Position numbers and translations under genes: made by a program | Notes under the pieces: model-generated | Seen by the model: the letters and a program-made list of their open reading frames with translations, nothing else | Told to the model about the DNA's origin: nothing | The model's database searches: none | In this document: one piece after another, positions 1-10,368 of the stretch | Position numbering within the stretch: the first letter of the stretch is position 1 | How the letters are laid out: each line of letters starts with the position of its first letter | Assembly (NCBI RefSeq): GCF_014647915.1 | Contig: NZ_BMQC01000005.1 | Span: forward strand, 1 to 64,000 | DNA: 64,000 bases | Direction of reading: 5' to 3' | Source of the DNA: Pilimelia terevasa | GTDB lineage: Bacteria; Actinomycetota; Actinomycetes; Mycobacteriales; Micromonosporaceae

Positions 1-15
1 AAACTCTCCAACAAA
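1..15 (-). rRNA. rrs: 16S rRNA gene, extreme 5' end (truncated by window edge)
   Basis: Read on the minus strand the first bases end in TTGTTGGAGAGTTT, the start of actinobacterial 16S rRNA just before the GATCCTGGCTCAG primer site. Only about 15 nt of the gene lie in the window. The assignment is supported by the rrn-type leader and promoters directly upstream. The exact mature 5' end is an estimate by alignment to the usual 16S start. Confidence 0.85.
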
Positions 16-140
16 ACTTGGAAAATCATCCCGACAACATGATGTTGCCAAAGGAATCACACCATCAAAACACCCACACACAGTGAATGCCGACGGGGTA
101 AAAAATAACTTGGCACTGGCATTACTTAAAGCACCCTGTT

Positions 141-158
141 GAGTTCTCAAAGAACAAG
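141..158 (-). promoter_or_regulatory. boxA-like antitermination element in the rrn leader
   Basis: The minus strand reads CTTGTTCTTTGAGAACTC, matching the boxA element found in actinobacterial 16S leaders. It would recruit the NusB-S10 antitermination complex; nusB itself lies at 41748-42182. It sits about 125 nt upstream of the 16S start and downstream of the nearest predicted promoter. Confidence 0.6.
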
Positions 159-215
159 CAGTCTCCGTGCGCCGCACCGGTATCTCGGTGCTTTACTCGG
201 GGCTGTCCCGTTTCT

Positions 216-244
216 AGCTTATCTTACCGCTTCTCCGTTGTCAA
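216..244 (-). promoter_or_regulatory. rrn promoter proximal to 16S
   Basis: On the minus strand there is TTGACA (239-244), a 17-bp spacer and TAAGCT (216-221). The -35 is a perfect consensus and the -10 is good. Transcription would start near 209, giving a leader of about 195 nt to 16S. This is the strongest promoter-like match I saw in the window. Confidence 0.7.
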
Positions 245-410
245 CCGGTGCGTCCCGGCTTGACAAGTTTGTTGCGGTTCGACCAGGCTTACGTTAGCGC
301 ATCCCCGGTCGGGCCTTACTCGCGGGGTCGCCCGGTTCCGGTCGACTTGGCCGCGTCGGCACGGTCTCGAGTGGGCTTCTTGGGCCTACCCGCTCTCGCG
401 CCGGTCGCAA

Positions 411-439
411 ACCTTACTCGGTCGGTTTCGCTGCGCCAA
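411..439 (-). promoter_or_regulatory. second rrn promoter candidate
   Basis: TTGGCG (434-439) is followed by a 17-bp spacer and TAAGGT (411-416) on the minus strand. The -10 lies in one of the three CGAGTAA-type repeats. Multiple tandem rrn promoters are usual in actinomycetes. Support is by motif only. Confidence 0.45.
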
Positions 440-581
440 ATCGGCCTCCTGTGCAAGGTGGCCGGGCGGCTCCGCCCGATCCGCGATACTGCCAAAGACC
501 TGATGGTTTCCGGTAGCTACCACTGTGGGTAGGTCGTACCGGTCACCACCGCTTTGTCTGGATCCTCGCGGGGCACGGAGA

Positions 582-611
582 AAATTACGCGCCCGGTCCA
601 CCCAACGTCAA
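582..611 (-). promoter_or_regulatory. distal rrn promoter candidate just after tyrS
   Basis: TTGACG (606-611) is followed by an 18-bp spacer and TAATTT (582-587) on the minus strand, starting about 20 bp beyond the tyrS stop codon. It would be the most upstream rrn promoter. Motif evidence only. Confidence 0.4.
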
Positions 612-632
612 ATCGGGGTCGAGGGTGACGGG

Positions 633-1892
633 CTAGGAGCGGACCTCCACGCCGGCCACCGTGCGCTTGCCGCGACGCAGCACCAGGTAGCGGCCGTGCA
701 GCAGGTCCGCGGCCGCCGGGACCGCCTCGGGGTCGGTCAGCCGCGTGTTGTTGAGGTAGGCGCCGCCGTCGGCGATGGCGCGCCGCGCCTCGTTCATGCT
801 CCCGACCACGCCCGCCTGCCTGAGCAGCGCCGCGACCGGCGGCGGCGGTCCGTCCACGCCGGTCAGGCCGGCCTCCCCCAGGGCCGCCCGGAGGGTGTCC
901 TCGTCCAGGTCCGCCAGCGCGCCCCGACCGAACAGCGCCTGACTCGCCGCCACCGCCTGGGCGCAGTCGCGGGCCGAGTGCACCAGCGTCGTCAGCTCCT
1001 GCGCGAGCGCCCGCTGCGCCGCGCGGGCGGCCGGCTGCTCCCGCACCCCGCGGGCCAGTTCGTCGATGTCGGCGGCGCTGCGGAAGCTGAAGTACCGCAG
1101 GTAGTCGACCACGTCCCGGTCGTCCGCCTGGATCCAGAACTGGTAGAAGGCGTACGGGCTGGTCATGGTCCGGTCGAGCCAGACCGCGCCGCCTTCGGAC
1201 TTGCCGAACTTCGTCCCGTCGGACCTGGTCACCAGCGGCGTCGTGAACGCGTGCACCGGGCCGCCGCCGCGGCGGCGCACGTAGTCCACCCCGGCGGTGA
1301 TGTTGCCCCACTGGTCGGATCCGCCGAACTGGAGGGTGCAGCCGCGCGCCCGGTGCAGGGCGAAGTAGTCGTGGGCCTGCAGGAGCTGGTAGCTGAACTC
1401 GGTGAAGCTGATGCCGCTCTCCAGCCGGGCCTTGACGACCTCGCGGGCCAGCATCCGGTTGACCGGGAAGTGCTTGCCGACGTCGCGGAGGAAGTCGACC
1501 GCCGTGAGGCGGGCCATCCAGTCGAGGTTGTTGACGACCGTGGCGCCCGCGGGGCCGTCGTAGCTGACGAACGGGCTGAGCTGCTGGCGGATCCGGTCCA
1601 CCCAGTCGGCGACGGTGTCCCGTGACTGCAGGGACCGCTCGCCGGCCTCCTTGGGGTCGCCGATCTGGCCGGTTGCCCCGCCGACGAGCAGCAGCGGCCG
1701 GTGACCCGCCAGTTGGAGGCGGCGGGCCATCAGTACCTGCATGAGGTTGCCCACGTGCAGGCTCGGGGCGGTCGGGTCGAAGCCGACGTAGAAGGTCACC
1801 GGGCCGGCCGCGAGGTGGGCGCGCAGCGCGTCGGGGTCGGTCGAGTCCTGGAGCAGGCCGCGCCAGGTGAGGTCATCGAGGAGATCGGTCAC
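633..1892 (-). CDS. tyrS: Tyrosine--tRNA ligase
   Basis: Class I aminoacyl-tRNA synthetase that charges tRNA-Tyr in the cytosol. The N-terminal Rossmann domain carries the HIGH-type signature as HVGN and the KMSKS loop as KFGKSEGG, followed by a C-terminal S4 RNA-binding domain near residues 350-415. Length of 419 aa is typical of bacterial TyrRS. I chose the GTG at 1892 (protein starting TDLLDDL) because GGTGGAG lies upstream; an in-frame GTG at 1907 has no ribosome-binding site. It lies downstream of mpg, as in mycobacteria, and upstream of the rrn operon. Confidence 0.95.
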   Translation of the reverse strand: MTDLLDDLTWRGLLQDSTDPDALRAHLAAGPVTFYVGFDPTAPSLHVGNLMQVLMARRLQLAGHRPLLLVGGATGQIGDPKEAGERSLQSRDTVADWVDRIRQQLSPFVSYDGPAGATVVNNLDWMARLTAVDFLRDVGKHFPVNRMLAREVVKARLESGISFTEFSYQLLQAHDYFALHRARGCTLQFGGSDQWGNITAGVDYVRRRGGGPVHAFTTPLVTRSDGTKFGKSEGGAVWLDRTMTSPYAFYQFWIQADDRDVVDYLRYFSFRSAADIDELARGVREQPAARAAQRALAQELTTLVHSARDCAQAVAASQALFGRGALADLDEDTLRAALGEAGLTGVDGPPPPVAALLRQAGVVGSMNEARRAIADGGAYLNNTRLTDPEAVPAAADLLHGRYLVLRRGKRTVAGVEVRS

Positions 1893-1959
1893 GGGTCGAT
1901 TCTCCACCAGGTCGGGGAGCCGGCGGGCGGCGCGGCGGCGGCACCGCGCCGGGATCGCG

Positions 1960-1991
1960 GAGCCCGCACGCGGCGCAGCGCGCGCGGGCTC
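1960..1991 (-). terminator. Hairpin at the end of mpg
   Basis: GAGCCCGC and GCGGGCTC form an 8-bp stem with a 16-nt GC-rich loop. The stem overlaps the mpg stop codon. There is no U-tract, which is common for actinobacterial terminators. It may separate mpg from tyrS. Confidence 0.35.
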
Positions 1992-2658
1992 ACCGGGTGC
2001 GGGGGCGGCCGCCGCGGCGGTACGCGCTGACGGTCGGGGCGTCCGCGACCCAGAACCGCCACGGCACGTCCGCGCCGCTGCTCACCCCCACCCGCGGCCC
2101 GGTACGCACCTCCCCCGCAGGCGCGGGCGCGGGCGCCAGCCGGATCGGCGCGGCGGGGTCCAGCAGGTCGACGCCGTTGCCGGTGCCGTCCACCCCCAGG
2201 GCCGCGCACAGCCGGGCAGGACCGCGGGCGAGATCCCGGTCGGCGCGGGCCGCCGGGCGGCGGGCGCGGGCCAGCTCGACCCCGCCGACCACCTCGCCGG
2301 CGCGCAGCAGGACGGCGGCCGCCGTGCCGGTCGGGCCGGTGACTACGTTGAGGCACCAGTGCACTCCGTAGGTGAAGTACACGTAGGCGCGCCCGGCCCG
2401 CCCGAACATCACCGCGTTGCGGGCGGTGGGGCCGCGGTGGGCGTGCGAGGGCGGGTCGGTGCCCTCGCCGCCGTACGCCTCCACCTCGGTCAGCGCGACG
2501 GTGACGCCGTGCGCGGCGAGGCGCGCGCCGAGCAGGCCGCGGGCCGCCACCTCGGGCGGCCCGGCCAGCAGCGCGGCCAGGGCGGCGCTCAGCGGGGCAC
2601 CACCGGCAGCGCCGCCCAGTCCCGCCAGTCGGTGAGCTTGTCGGCGACATCGCCCCAC
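1990..2658 (-). CDS. mpg: DNA-3-methyladenine glycosylase (AAG/MPG family)
   Basis: Base-excision repair glycosylase that removes alkylated purines. The AAG-family hallmarks are visible: the LTEVEAY segment containing the catalytic glutamate, the GRAGRAYVYFTYG substrate-pocket segment, NVV and the RAGE motif. The annotated GTG gives 222 aa but overlaps argH by 70 bp. The family fold begins around [11 protein letters not shown], where a CTG overlaps the argH stop, so the true start is unclear: either the overlapping GTG or a rare CTG. It is translationally coupled to argH and followed by tyrS. Confidence 0.85.
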   Translation of the reverse strand: MGRCRRQAHRLAGLGGAAGGAPLSAALAALLAGPPEVAARGLLGARLAAHGVTVALTEVEAYGGEGTDPPSHAHRGPTARNAVMFGRAGRAYVYFTYGVHWCLNVVTGPTGTAAAVLLRAGEVVGGVELARARRPAARADRDLARGPARLCAALGVDGTGNGVDLLDPAAPIRLAPAPAPAGEVRTGPRVGVSSGADVPWRFWVADAPTVSAYRRGGRPRTR

Positions 2659-4046
2659 TGGTCGGCGACCGCCTTCGGGCCGGTCGAGCCCGGGGTGGTG
2701 CGGGCGGCGAGCGCCGAGCGCACCGACAGCACCTCGCGGACCTCGGGCTCCAGGTGGGGGCTGATGGCGCGCAGGTCGTCGTCGGAGACCTCGGACAGCC
2801 GGCAGTCACGGCTGGCGCAGAGCGCGACGAGCTGGCCGGTGGCGTCGTGGGCCTCGCGGAAGGGGACGCCGCGGCGGACGAGCCAGTCGGCGACCTCGGT
2901 GGCGAGGGTGTAGCCGACCGGGGCGGCGGCGGCGAGCCGGTCCACCCGGACCGTCATGGTGGAGATCATGCCGGCGAGGGCGGGCAGCACGACGTCGAGG
3001 GTGTCGACGGCATCGAAGGCCGGCTCCTTGTCCTCCTGCATGTCCCGGTCGTAGGCCAGCGGGAGCCCCTTGAGCATCGTCAGGACGGTGACCAGCGCGC
3101 CGATCAGCCGGCCGCTCTTGCCGCGGGCCAGTTCGGCGATGTCGGCGTTCTTCTTCTGCGGCATGATCGAGGACCCGGTGGCGAAGGAGTCGTCCAGCTC
3201 CACCCAGCCGAACTCCTGCGAGGTCCACAGCACCACCTCCTCGCCGAGGCGGGACAGGTGCACGCCGGTCATCGCGGCCGCGAACAGGAACTCGGCCACG
3301 AAGTCCCGGTCGCTGACGGCGTCGATCGAGTTGGGGGCGGCGGAGGCGAAGCCCAGCTCCCTGGCGACCCGGACCGGGTCCAGCGGCAGGGACGAGCCGG
3401 CCAGCGCGCCGGAGCCCAGCGGGCAGACGGCGGCGCGGGCGTCCCAGTCGCGCAGCCGGTCGAGGTCGCGCAGCAGCGGGTGGACGTGGGCGAGGAGCTG
3501 GTGGCCGAAGGTGACCGGCTGGGCGTGCTGGAGGTGGGTCATGCCGGGGGCCGGGGTGTCGAGGTGGCGTTCGGCCTGCTCGACGAGGGCGTCGGCCAGC
3601 TCGACGAGGCGGGCGGCGATGCCGCGGGCCCGGTCGCGCAGGTACAGCCGCAGGTCGGTGGCGACCTGGTCGTTGCGGGACCGGCCGGCGCGCAGTTTGC
3701 CGCCGAGCGCGCCGAGCCGCTCCAGCAGGCCGCGCTCCAGCGCCGTGTGCACGTCCTCGTCCTCGACGGTGGGCCGGAACAGCCCGGCCGCGCAGGCCGC
3801 CTCCAGGTCGTCGAGCGCGGCCAGGGTGCGGCCGAGCTCGTCGTTGGTGAACAGGCCGGCGCGGGCCAGGACGCGCGCGTGGGCGCGGGAGGCGGCCAGG
3901 TCGTAGGGCGCGAGCCGCCAGTCGAACTGGACGCTGACGGAGAGCCGGGCGAGCGCCTCGGCGGGGCCGCCGGCGAACCGGCCGCCCCACAGTCGCGCGC
4001 CGCCGGCGGACAAGGATTGAGGATCCACGGAGTCCATTCTGCTCAT
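2589..4046 (-). CDS. argH: Argininosuccinate lyase
   Basis: Catalyses the last step of arginine biosynthesis, splitting argininosuccinate into arginine and fumarate. Fumarase/aspartase superfamily; 485 aa. It carries the LWGGRF N-terminal segment, the [11 protein letters not shown] signature loop and a full helical core. The ATG at 4046 overlaps the argG stop (ATGA), so translation is coupled to argG. Family members of this kind are homotetramers. No defects are seen. Confidence 0.96.
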   Translation of the reverse strand: MSRMDSVDPQSLSAGGARLWGGRFAGGPAEALARLSVSVQFDWRLAPYDLAASRAHARVLARAGLFTNDELGRTLAALDDLEAACAAGLFRPTVEDEDVHTALERGLLERLGALGGKLRAGRSRNDQVATDLRLYLRDRARGIAARLVELADALVEQAERHLDTPAPGMTHLQHAQPVTFGHQLLAHVHPLLRDLDRLRDWDARAAVCPLGSGALAGSSLPLDPVRVARELGFASAAPNSIDAVSDRDFVAEFLFAAAMTGVHLSRLGEEVVLWTSQEFGWVELDDSFATGSSIMPQKKNADIAELARGKSGRLIGALVTVLTMLKGLPLAYDRDMQEDKEPAFDAVDTLDVVLPALAGMISTMTVRVDRLAAAAPVGYTLATEVADWLVRRGVPFREAHDATGQLVALCASRDCRLSEVSDDDLRAISPHLEPEVREVLSVRSALAARTTPGSTGPKAVADQWGDVADKLTDWRDWAALPVVPR

Positions 4047-5308
4047 GCGGGGGCGGCGGCGCAGGCTTGGCCGCCGGCGTGCCGCGGGTCGGTACCGGCG
4101 AGCCGGGCGTCGCGGGCGGCGGCGAGGCTGGCCGGCAGCCCCCAGAGGCTGACGAAGCCGCGGGCCAGGCTCTGGTCGAAGGTGTCGCCGGAGTCGTAGG
4201 TGGCGAGCCCGAAGTCGTACAGGCTGGCGGCGGAGCGGCGGCCGGTGACCACGGCGGCGCCCGCGTGCAGCCGCAGCCGGACCTCCCCGCTGACGCAGGT
4301 CTGGGTGTCGGCGAGGAACGCGTCCAGGGCGCGGCGCAGCGGGGAGTGCCAGAGGCCGTCGTAGACCAGCTCGGCCCAGCGCTGCTCGACGCCGCGCTTG
4401 TACCGGGCCAGGTCCCGTTCGAGGGTGACGCTCTCCAGCTCCTGGTGGGCGGCGATGAGGGCGAGCGCGGCGGGCGCCTCGTACACCTCGCGGCTCTTGA
4501 TGCCGACGAGCCGGTCCTCGACCATGTCGAGGCGGCCGACGCCCTGCGCGCCGGCCCGGGCGTTGAGCTGCCGGATCGCCTCGTACGGGGTGACCGCGGC
4601 GCCGTCGATCGCGACGGGGACGCCGGCCTCGAAGGCGAGGACGAGCTCGTCGGCGGGCCGCGGCGCGGCCGGGTCGGCGGTGTAGGCGTAGATGTCCTCG
4701 ACGGGGGCGTTCCAGATGTCCTCCAGGACGCCGGTCTCGACGGCGCGGCCCCACAGGTTCTGGTCGATCGAGTAGGGCGAGCGGCGGGTGACGTCGACCG
4801 GGAGTGCGTTGGCCTCGGCGTAGGCGATGGCGGCGTCCCGGGTCCAGGCGAAGTCCCGCGCCGGGGCGATGATCTTCAGGTCGGGCGCGAGGGCCGCGAG
4901 GCTCACCTCGAACCGGACCTGGTCGTTGCCCTTGCCGGTGCAGCCGTGCGCGACCGCGGTACCGCCGTGGCGGCGCGCCGCGGCGACCAGGTGCTCGGCG
5001 ATCAGCGGCCGGGACAGGGCGGAGACGAGCGGGTACCGGTCCATGTACCGGGCGTTGGCGCGCAGCGCCGGCAGGCAGTAGTCGGCGGCGAACTCGGCGC
5101 GGGCATCGACGACCTCGGCGGCGACCGCGCCGCAGTCCAGCGCGCGCTGGCGGATGGCGCCCAGGTCCTCGCCGTCCTGCCCGACGTCGATCGCCACGGC
5201 GACGACGTCGGCGCCGAGCTTGTCGGCGAGGTACGGGATGGCGACGGAGGTGTCCAGGCCGCCGGAGTAGGCGAGCACGACGCGCTCGCGGCTGTGGTCG
5301 GTGGGCAC
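4043..5308 (-). CDS. argG: Argininosuccinate synthase
   Basis: ATP-dependent condensation of citrulline and aspartate to argininosuccinate, the penultimate arginine step. 421 aa. The N-terminal ATP pyrophosphatase P-loop AYSGGLDTS starts at about residue 13, followed by typical [10 protein letters not shown] and [12 protein letters not shown] segments. It is preceded by a 92-bp gap after argR. This gap contains an 11-bp inverted repeat (5325-5335/5366-5376) that could terminate argR transcription or be regulatory. The citrulline-forming genes are not in this window. Confidence 0.96.
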   Translation of the reverse strand: MPTDHSRERVVLAYSGGLDTSVAIPYLADKLGADVVAVAIDVGQDGEDLGAIRQRALDCGAVAAEVVDARAEFAADYCLPALRANARYMDRYPLVSALSRPLIAEHLVAAARRHGGTAVAHGCTGKGNDQVRFEVSLAALAPDLKIIAPARDFAWTRDAAIAYAEANALPVDVTRRSPYSIDQNLWGRAVETGVLEDIWNAPVEDIYAYTADPAAPRPADELVLAFEAGVPVAIDGAAVTPYEAIRQLNARAGAQGVGRLDMVEDRLVGIKSREVYEAPAALALIAAHQELESVTLERDLARYKRGVEQRWAELVYDGLWHSPLRRALDAFLADTQTCVSGEVRLRLHAGAAVVTGRRSAASLYDFGLATYDSGDTFDQSLARGFVSLWGLPASLAAARDARLAGTDPRHAGGQACAAAPA

Positions 5309-5400
5309 GGTGGTACTCCCTTCACCGGCCGGCGGGAGCCGGCGCGCGTGGACCGGCAGGCGGGTCCGCCGGCCGGGTGGTACAGGGGGTGGGGGAAGGG

Positions 5401-5883
5401 TCAGCCGTCGGCGGGTCGCCGCAGCAGCGCGACGACGCCCGCGCCGCCGACGTCGTCGCGGGCGACCACGAGGATGGTGTCGTCGCCGGCGATGGTGCCG
5501 AGGATCTCGGCGAGGCCGGCGCGGTCGATGGCGCTGGCCAGGAACTGGGCGGCGCCGGGCGGGGTGCGCAGGACCGCGATGGTGCCGCTGGCGTCGGCGC
5601 CGGTGAGCAGGTCGCGCAGCAGCCGGTGCAGGCGGGCGGGGGCGCTCTCGGCGGGGACGAGCGGGTCGCTGTTGTCCTCGGGGATGACGTAGGCGCCCGC
5701 GCCGCCGCCGCGCGCCTTGACGGCGCCCAGCTCCTCCAGGTCGCGGGACAGGGTCGCCTGGGTGACCTGGATGCCCTCGCCGTCGAGGAGCGCCGCCAGC
5801 TCCGCCTGGGACCGGACCGGCCGCTGCCGGACCAACGTCGTGATGCGCGCGTGCCGCGCCGCCTTGCCCAACTGCATAGTCAC
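5401..5883 (-). CDS. argR: Arginine repressor
   Basis: Hexameric arginine-responsive repressor that binds ARG boxes. 160 aa. The N-terminal winged helix-turn-helix carries the [17 protein letters not shown] recognition segment (around residues 39-55). The C-terminal oligomerisation and arginine-binding domain carries GTIAGDDT. The GTG at 5883 has GCGGGG 6 nt upstream; an ATG two codons later is an alternative. A 14-bp ARG-box-like palindrome lies just upstream, which suggests autoregulation. Directly upstream is pheT rather than argD/argF, which is unusual. Confidence 0.93.
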   Translation of the reverse strand: MTMQLGKAARHARITTLVRQRPVRSQAELAALLDGEGIQVTQATLSRDLEELGAVKARGGGAGAYVIPEDNSDPLVPAESAPARLHRLLRDLLTGADASGTIAVLRTPPGAAQFLASAIDRAGLAEILGTIAGDDTILVVARDDVGGAGVVALLRRPADG

Positions 5884-5892
5884 ACGGTACCC

Positions 5893-5906
5893 CGCATAAT
5901 CATGCG
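5893..5906 (-). promoter_or_regulatory. ARG-box-like palindrome upstream of argR
   Basis: CGCATAATCATGCG is an imperfect 14-bp palindrome with the AT-rich centre typical of ArgR sites. It lies 10 bp upstream of the argR start. It probably mediates arginine-dependent repression of argR-argG-argH. It may be a relic of the argC promoter if the upstream arg genes were deleted (inference). Confidence 0.5.
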
Positions 5907-5998
5907 GCGCACCGGAAATGCGCGGGTGCCCCCGAACGGGCGACCGCGCCGGTCCCGACGGGCTGACCCGGGGACCGGCGCGGTCGTCGTCGACGCGC

Positions 5999-8509
5999 TC
6001 AGGCGCCGCGCAGGGTCGCCCCCGTCCGGGCCGCGGCCTCGGCGACGGCCGCGTCCCGCGCGGCGACCGCCTCCTCGGCGGTCAGCGTGCGGTCGGCGGC
6101 GCGGAACGTGAGCTTGTACGCCAGCGACTTGCGGCCGGCGCCGAGCTGGGCGTCGCCGCGGTACACGTCGAACAGCCGGATCGACTCCAGCAGCTTCCCC
6201 GCGCCAGCGGTCAGCGCCGCGTGCACCGCGCCCGCGGGGGTCTCCTCCGCCACGACGAGGGCGACGTCGATCAGCGCGGGCGGGAAGCCCGACAGCCGCG
6301 GCGCCAAGACGACCCCGGGCAGGGGCAGGCGGTCGAGGTTCAGCTCCGCCGCGCACGTGCGGGCCGGTACCTCCAGCGCCGCGCAGGCCGCCGGGTGCAG
6401 CTCCCCGGCGTGCCCGACCACCTCGCCGTCGACCAGCACCTCGGCGCACCGGCCGGGGTGCCACGGCGCGAACTCCGCCTGCCGCAGCGCGGTCCGCGCC
6501 GCCGGTACCCCCGCGGCGGCCAGCACCGTGCGGGCGGCGGCGGCGGCGTCCGCCCAGGACGCCGGCCGCCCGGCGCCCCACCAGCCGGCCGGCGCCACGT
6601 CCCCGGCGAGCACGACGGCGACGTGCTGCGGCTGCGCCGGCAGGAACCGGTCGGCGGCGGCCAGGTCCGCCGCCGCCGGCCGGTCGTCCACCCGCAGCGG
6701 CGGCGGCACCCCGGCGGCCGGCGGCGGGCCGAAGACCAGGCCCAGCTCGTACAGCGCCACATCGCGGTGCCCCCGGCCGACGTTGCGCCGCACCGCCGCC
6801 AGCAGGCCCGGCAGCAGCCGGGTCCGCAGCGCGGGCGCGACGTCCGACATCGGGTTGGCCAGCCGGAGCATCGCCCGCCGCGGGTCGTCGGCGGGCACGC
6901 CCAGGGCGTCCCACACCCCCGGGTCGAGGAACGGGAACGACAGGGTCTCACTCGCGCCGCCCTCGGCCAACGCGCGCGCCACGTCCCGGCGCCGCCGCTG
7001 CGCGTCGGTGAGGCCGCGGCCCGGCGGCGCGATCGGCAGCACGCTCGGGATGCGGTCGTACCCGTCCAGCCGCGCCACCTCCTCGACCAGGTCGGCCGGG
7101 TCCCGCAGGTCGGGGCGCCAGGCCGGCGGCAGGACCTCCCACCGGGCGTCCGGCCCGGATTCCGGCCCGGCGGCCGGGGCGACCGCGCAGCCGACCAGGG
7201 TCAGCAGCGCACGCACCCGGTCGGCGGGGTAGGGCACGCCCGTCGTCCGCGCCGGCAGGTCGACCGGCAGGAGCACCGGCTCCCGCGGCGGCACCGTGTC
7301 GATGTCCAGGACGTCGGCGCCGACCGCGCCGCCGCCGTGGGCGGCCAGCAGCTCGCCCGCCCGGCGCAGCGCCACGCCCGGCAGCGTCGGGTCCACCCCG
7401 CGCTCGTACCGGCGGCTCGCCTCGCTCGGCAGCTTGTGCCGCCGGGCGGTGCGGGCGACCGTCACCGGGTCCCAGTGGGCCGCCTCCAGCAGCAGGTCGG
7501 TCGTGGTGCCGGAGACCTCGGTACTCGCGCCGCCCATCACCGCCGCCAGCGAGACGACACCCGAGTCGTCGGCGATGACGACGTCCTCGGGGTGCAGCCC
7601 GCGCACGGCGCCGTCCAGGGTGGTCAGCTTCTCCCCCGGGTCGGCCCGCCGGATCACCAGCCCGCCGCGCAGCGCCGCCAGGTCGAACGCGTGCATCGGC
7701 TGGCCCAGCTCCAGCATCACGTAGTTGGTCACGTCGACGGGCAGACAGATGGGGCGCATCCCGGCCTGGGTCAGCCGCCGGGCCAGCCACGCCGGGCTCG
7801 GCGCCGCCGGGTCCAGCCCGCGGACGGCGACCGCCGCGAACCGGTCGCAGGCGCTCGGGTCCGCCACCCGCGCCGGGTACGCCGGGGTGGGCGTACCCGT
7901 CAGCGCGGCGGCTGCCGCCGGGTCGCGGAACGGCAGCCCGAGCGACGCGGCCAGCTCCCGGGCGATGCCGCGCACCGAGAAGCAGTACCCCCGGTCCGGC
8001 GTGACGTTGACCTCGACGACCACCTCGTCCAGCCCGACCAGGCCGCGCGCGTCGGCGCCCGGCTCCCCCGCCCCCGGCGGCAGCACCATGATGCCGTCGT
8101 GGTCGTCGCTGATCCCCAGCTCCCGGCCGGAGCAGATCATGCCGCGCGACATCCGCCCGTACGTGCGGCGCTCGCCGATACCGAACCCGCCGGGCAGCTC
8201 GCCGCCGGGCAGGATCACCACGACGAGGTCGCCCTCGCCGAAGTTGCGCGCCCCGCAGACGATCTCCTGCGGCGCGCCCGTGCCGTTGGCCCGGCCGACG
8301 TCGACCAGGCAGTACCGGATCGGCTTCTTGAACCCGGTCAGCTCCTCGACGGCGCTGACCCGGCCGACCACGAGCGACCCGGTGACCGCCGACCCCAGGT
8401 CGACGATCTCCTCGACCTCCAGGCCGACGCGCACCAGGGCGCGCTCCAGCTCGGCGGGGTCGGTCGGCGCGTCGACGTACTCGCGCAGCCACGAAACCGG
8501 CAGCCGCAT
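5999..8509 (-). CDS. pheT: Phenylalanine--tRNA ligase beta subunit
   Basis: Large subunit of the alpha2beta2 PheRS. 836 aa, normal length. Domains in order: an N-terminal EMAP-like tRNA-binding domain (residues about 40-160), B3/B4 editing domain, B5 domain, a catalytic-like core and a C-terminal ferredoxin-fold anticodon-binding domain beginning near the [15 protein letters not shown] segment. The start ATG is one base after the pheS stop (TGAGATG), so the subunits are coupled. In mycobacteria the next genes would be argCJBDF; here argR follows after 115 bp. Confidence 0.96.
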   Translation of the reverse strand: MRLPVSWLREYVDAPTDPAELERALVRVGLEVEEIVDLGSAVTGSLVVGRVSAVEELTGFKKPIRYCLVDVGRANGTGAPQEIVCGARNFGEGDLVVVILPGGELPGGFGIGERRTYGRMSRGMICSGRELGISDDHDGIMVLPPGAGEPGADARGLVGLDEVVVEVNVTPDRGYCFSVRGIARELAASLGLPFRDPAAAAALTGTPTPAYPARVADPSACDRFAAVAVRGLDPAAPSPAWLARRLTQAGMRPICLPVDVTNYVMLELGQPMHAFDLAALRGGLVIRRADPGEKLTTLDGAVRGLHPEDVVIADDSGVVSLAAVMGGASTEVSGTTTDLLLEAAHWDPVTVARTARRHKLPSEASRRYERGVDPTLPGVALRRAGELLAAHGGGAVGADVLDIDTVPPREPVLLPVDLPARTTGVPYPADRVRALLTLVGCAVAPAAGPESGPDARWEVLPPAWRPDLRDPADLVEEVARLDGYDRIPSVLPIAPPGRGLTDAQRRRRDVARALAEGGASETLSFPFLDPGVWDALGVPADDPRRAMLRLANPMSDVAPALRTRLLPGLLAAVRRNVGRGHRDVALYELGLVFGPPPAAGVPPPLRVDDRPAAADLAAADRFLPAQPQHVAVVLAGDVAPAGWWGAGRPASWADAAAAARTVLAAAGVPAARTALRQAEFAPWHPGRCAEVLVDGEVVGHAGELHPAACAALEVPARTCAAELNLDRLPLPGVVLAPRLSGFPPALIDVALVVAEETPAGAVHAALTAGAGKLLESIRLFDVYRGDAQLGAGRKSLAYKLTFRAADRTLTAEEAVAARDAAVAEAAARTGATLRGA

Positions 8510-8510
8510 C

Positions 8511-9656
<1,146 letters not shown>

Positions 9657-9706
9657 TTACGGGCGCGCGTCCCGGCCGCGGCCCGCCGGTGCGGGGAGGC
9701 GGCCGG

Positions 9707-10249
9707 TCAGCAGCCGCCGCAGTTGAAGTACGTGACGTCCCAGTGGTCGCGCTCGCGGTAGTAGACGTTGCCCGACGCCGACCGCCACTGCATCCCGCCG
9801 ACGTAGGCGTAGGAGCGCTGGACGTAGCGGTTCAGGCAGGTCGAGGGGTCGTAGTCGAGCTTGTAGCCGTTCCAGTGGGTGTACCGGTACGGGTAGGGCA
9901 GTTCGTGGCCGACCTCGGTACCGCCGGTGACGGTCAGCGGACAGCCGGAGGCGCGGCGCAGCATCCGGGCGCCGAGGACGGTGACCCGGTTGACCTGGGC
10001 CAGCGACGTGCACGTCGGCCGGTTGCGGCGGGCGCAGCCGCCGGTGGAGACGACGCGGATGCCGGCGGCGCGCAGCAGCACGTACGCCTGGTAGTGGGTC
10101 AGCTTGGCCGGGGCGGCCAGCGGCGTGCCGGCCGCCGGCCGGAACACCGGTTCGGCCCGCGGCGCCGCCGCCGCGGTGCCGGCCGTCGCGGCCAGCAGTA
10201 TCGCCACGCCCGCCAGGGCCGCCCACCAGGATCTGATGCGACACGTCAT
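9707..10249 (-). CDS. Small secreted protein, putative M15-like metallopeptidase
   Basis: 180 aa with a clear signal peptide (TCRIRSWW, then an Ala/Leu/Val core ending near ATAGTAAAA). The mature part has conserved cysteines, a GTEVGHE segment and the motif THWNGYKLDYD, which resembles the M15 peptidase HxxGxxxD metal-binding motif, then DHWDVTY, which could give the third zinc ligand. Proteins with this pattern are common as actinobacterial secreted proteins; peptidoglycan hydrolysis is an inference. The ATG at 10249 has a strong GGGGAGGA site. The gene sits alone between tsnR and pheS. It could instead be a non-catalytic relative. Confidence 0.6.
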   Translation of the reverse strand: MTCRIRSWWAALAGVAILLAATAGTAAAAPRAEPVFRPAAGTPLAAPAKLTHYQAYVLLRAAGIRVVSTGGCARRNRPTCTSLAQVNRVTVLGARMLRRASGCPLTVTGGTEVGHELPYPYRYTHWNGYKLDYDPSTCLNRYVQRSYAYVGGMQWRSASGNVYYRERDHWDVTYFNCGGC

Positions 10250-10368
10250 CGGTCGTCCTCCCCGCCCGCGAGGATCGCGGCCGGGCCAGGCCCCGACGCT
10301 TCTGAACAATCTTCGCGATTTGCCCGAAGCTAACAAGCACCCGCGCGGCGGTCCGAGGTATGACGAAT

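Larger units (their letters stand above)
16..632 (-). promoter_or_regulatory. rrn operon promoter and leader region
   Basis: This gap of about 600 bp between the tyrS stop and the 16S start contains no convincing gene. It is noticeably richer in A+T near the 16S end. It holds at least three sigma-A-like promoters reading towards 16S (listed separately), a boxA-type antitermination element and an AT-rich processed leader. The motif CGAGTAA occurs three times on the minus strand (reverse complements near 195-201, 316-322 and 414-420). Confidence 0.7.

Noticed and set aside
248-532. Plus-strand open frame in the rrn upstream region
   Set aside because: No ribosome-binding site or homology; it lies across promoter elements reading the other way.
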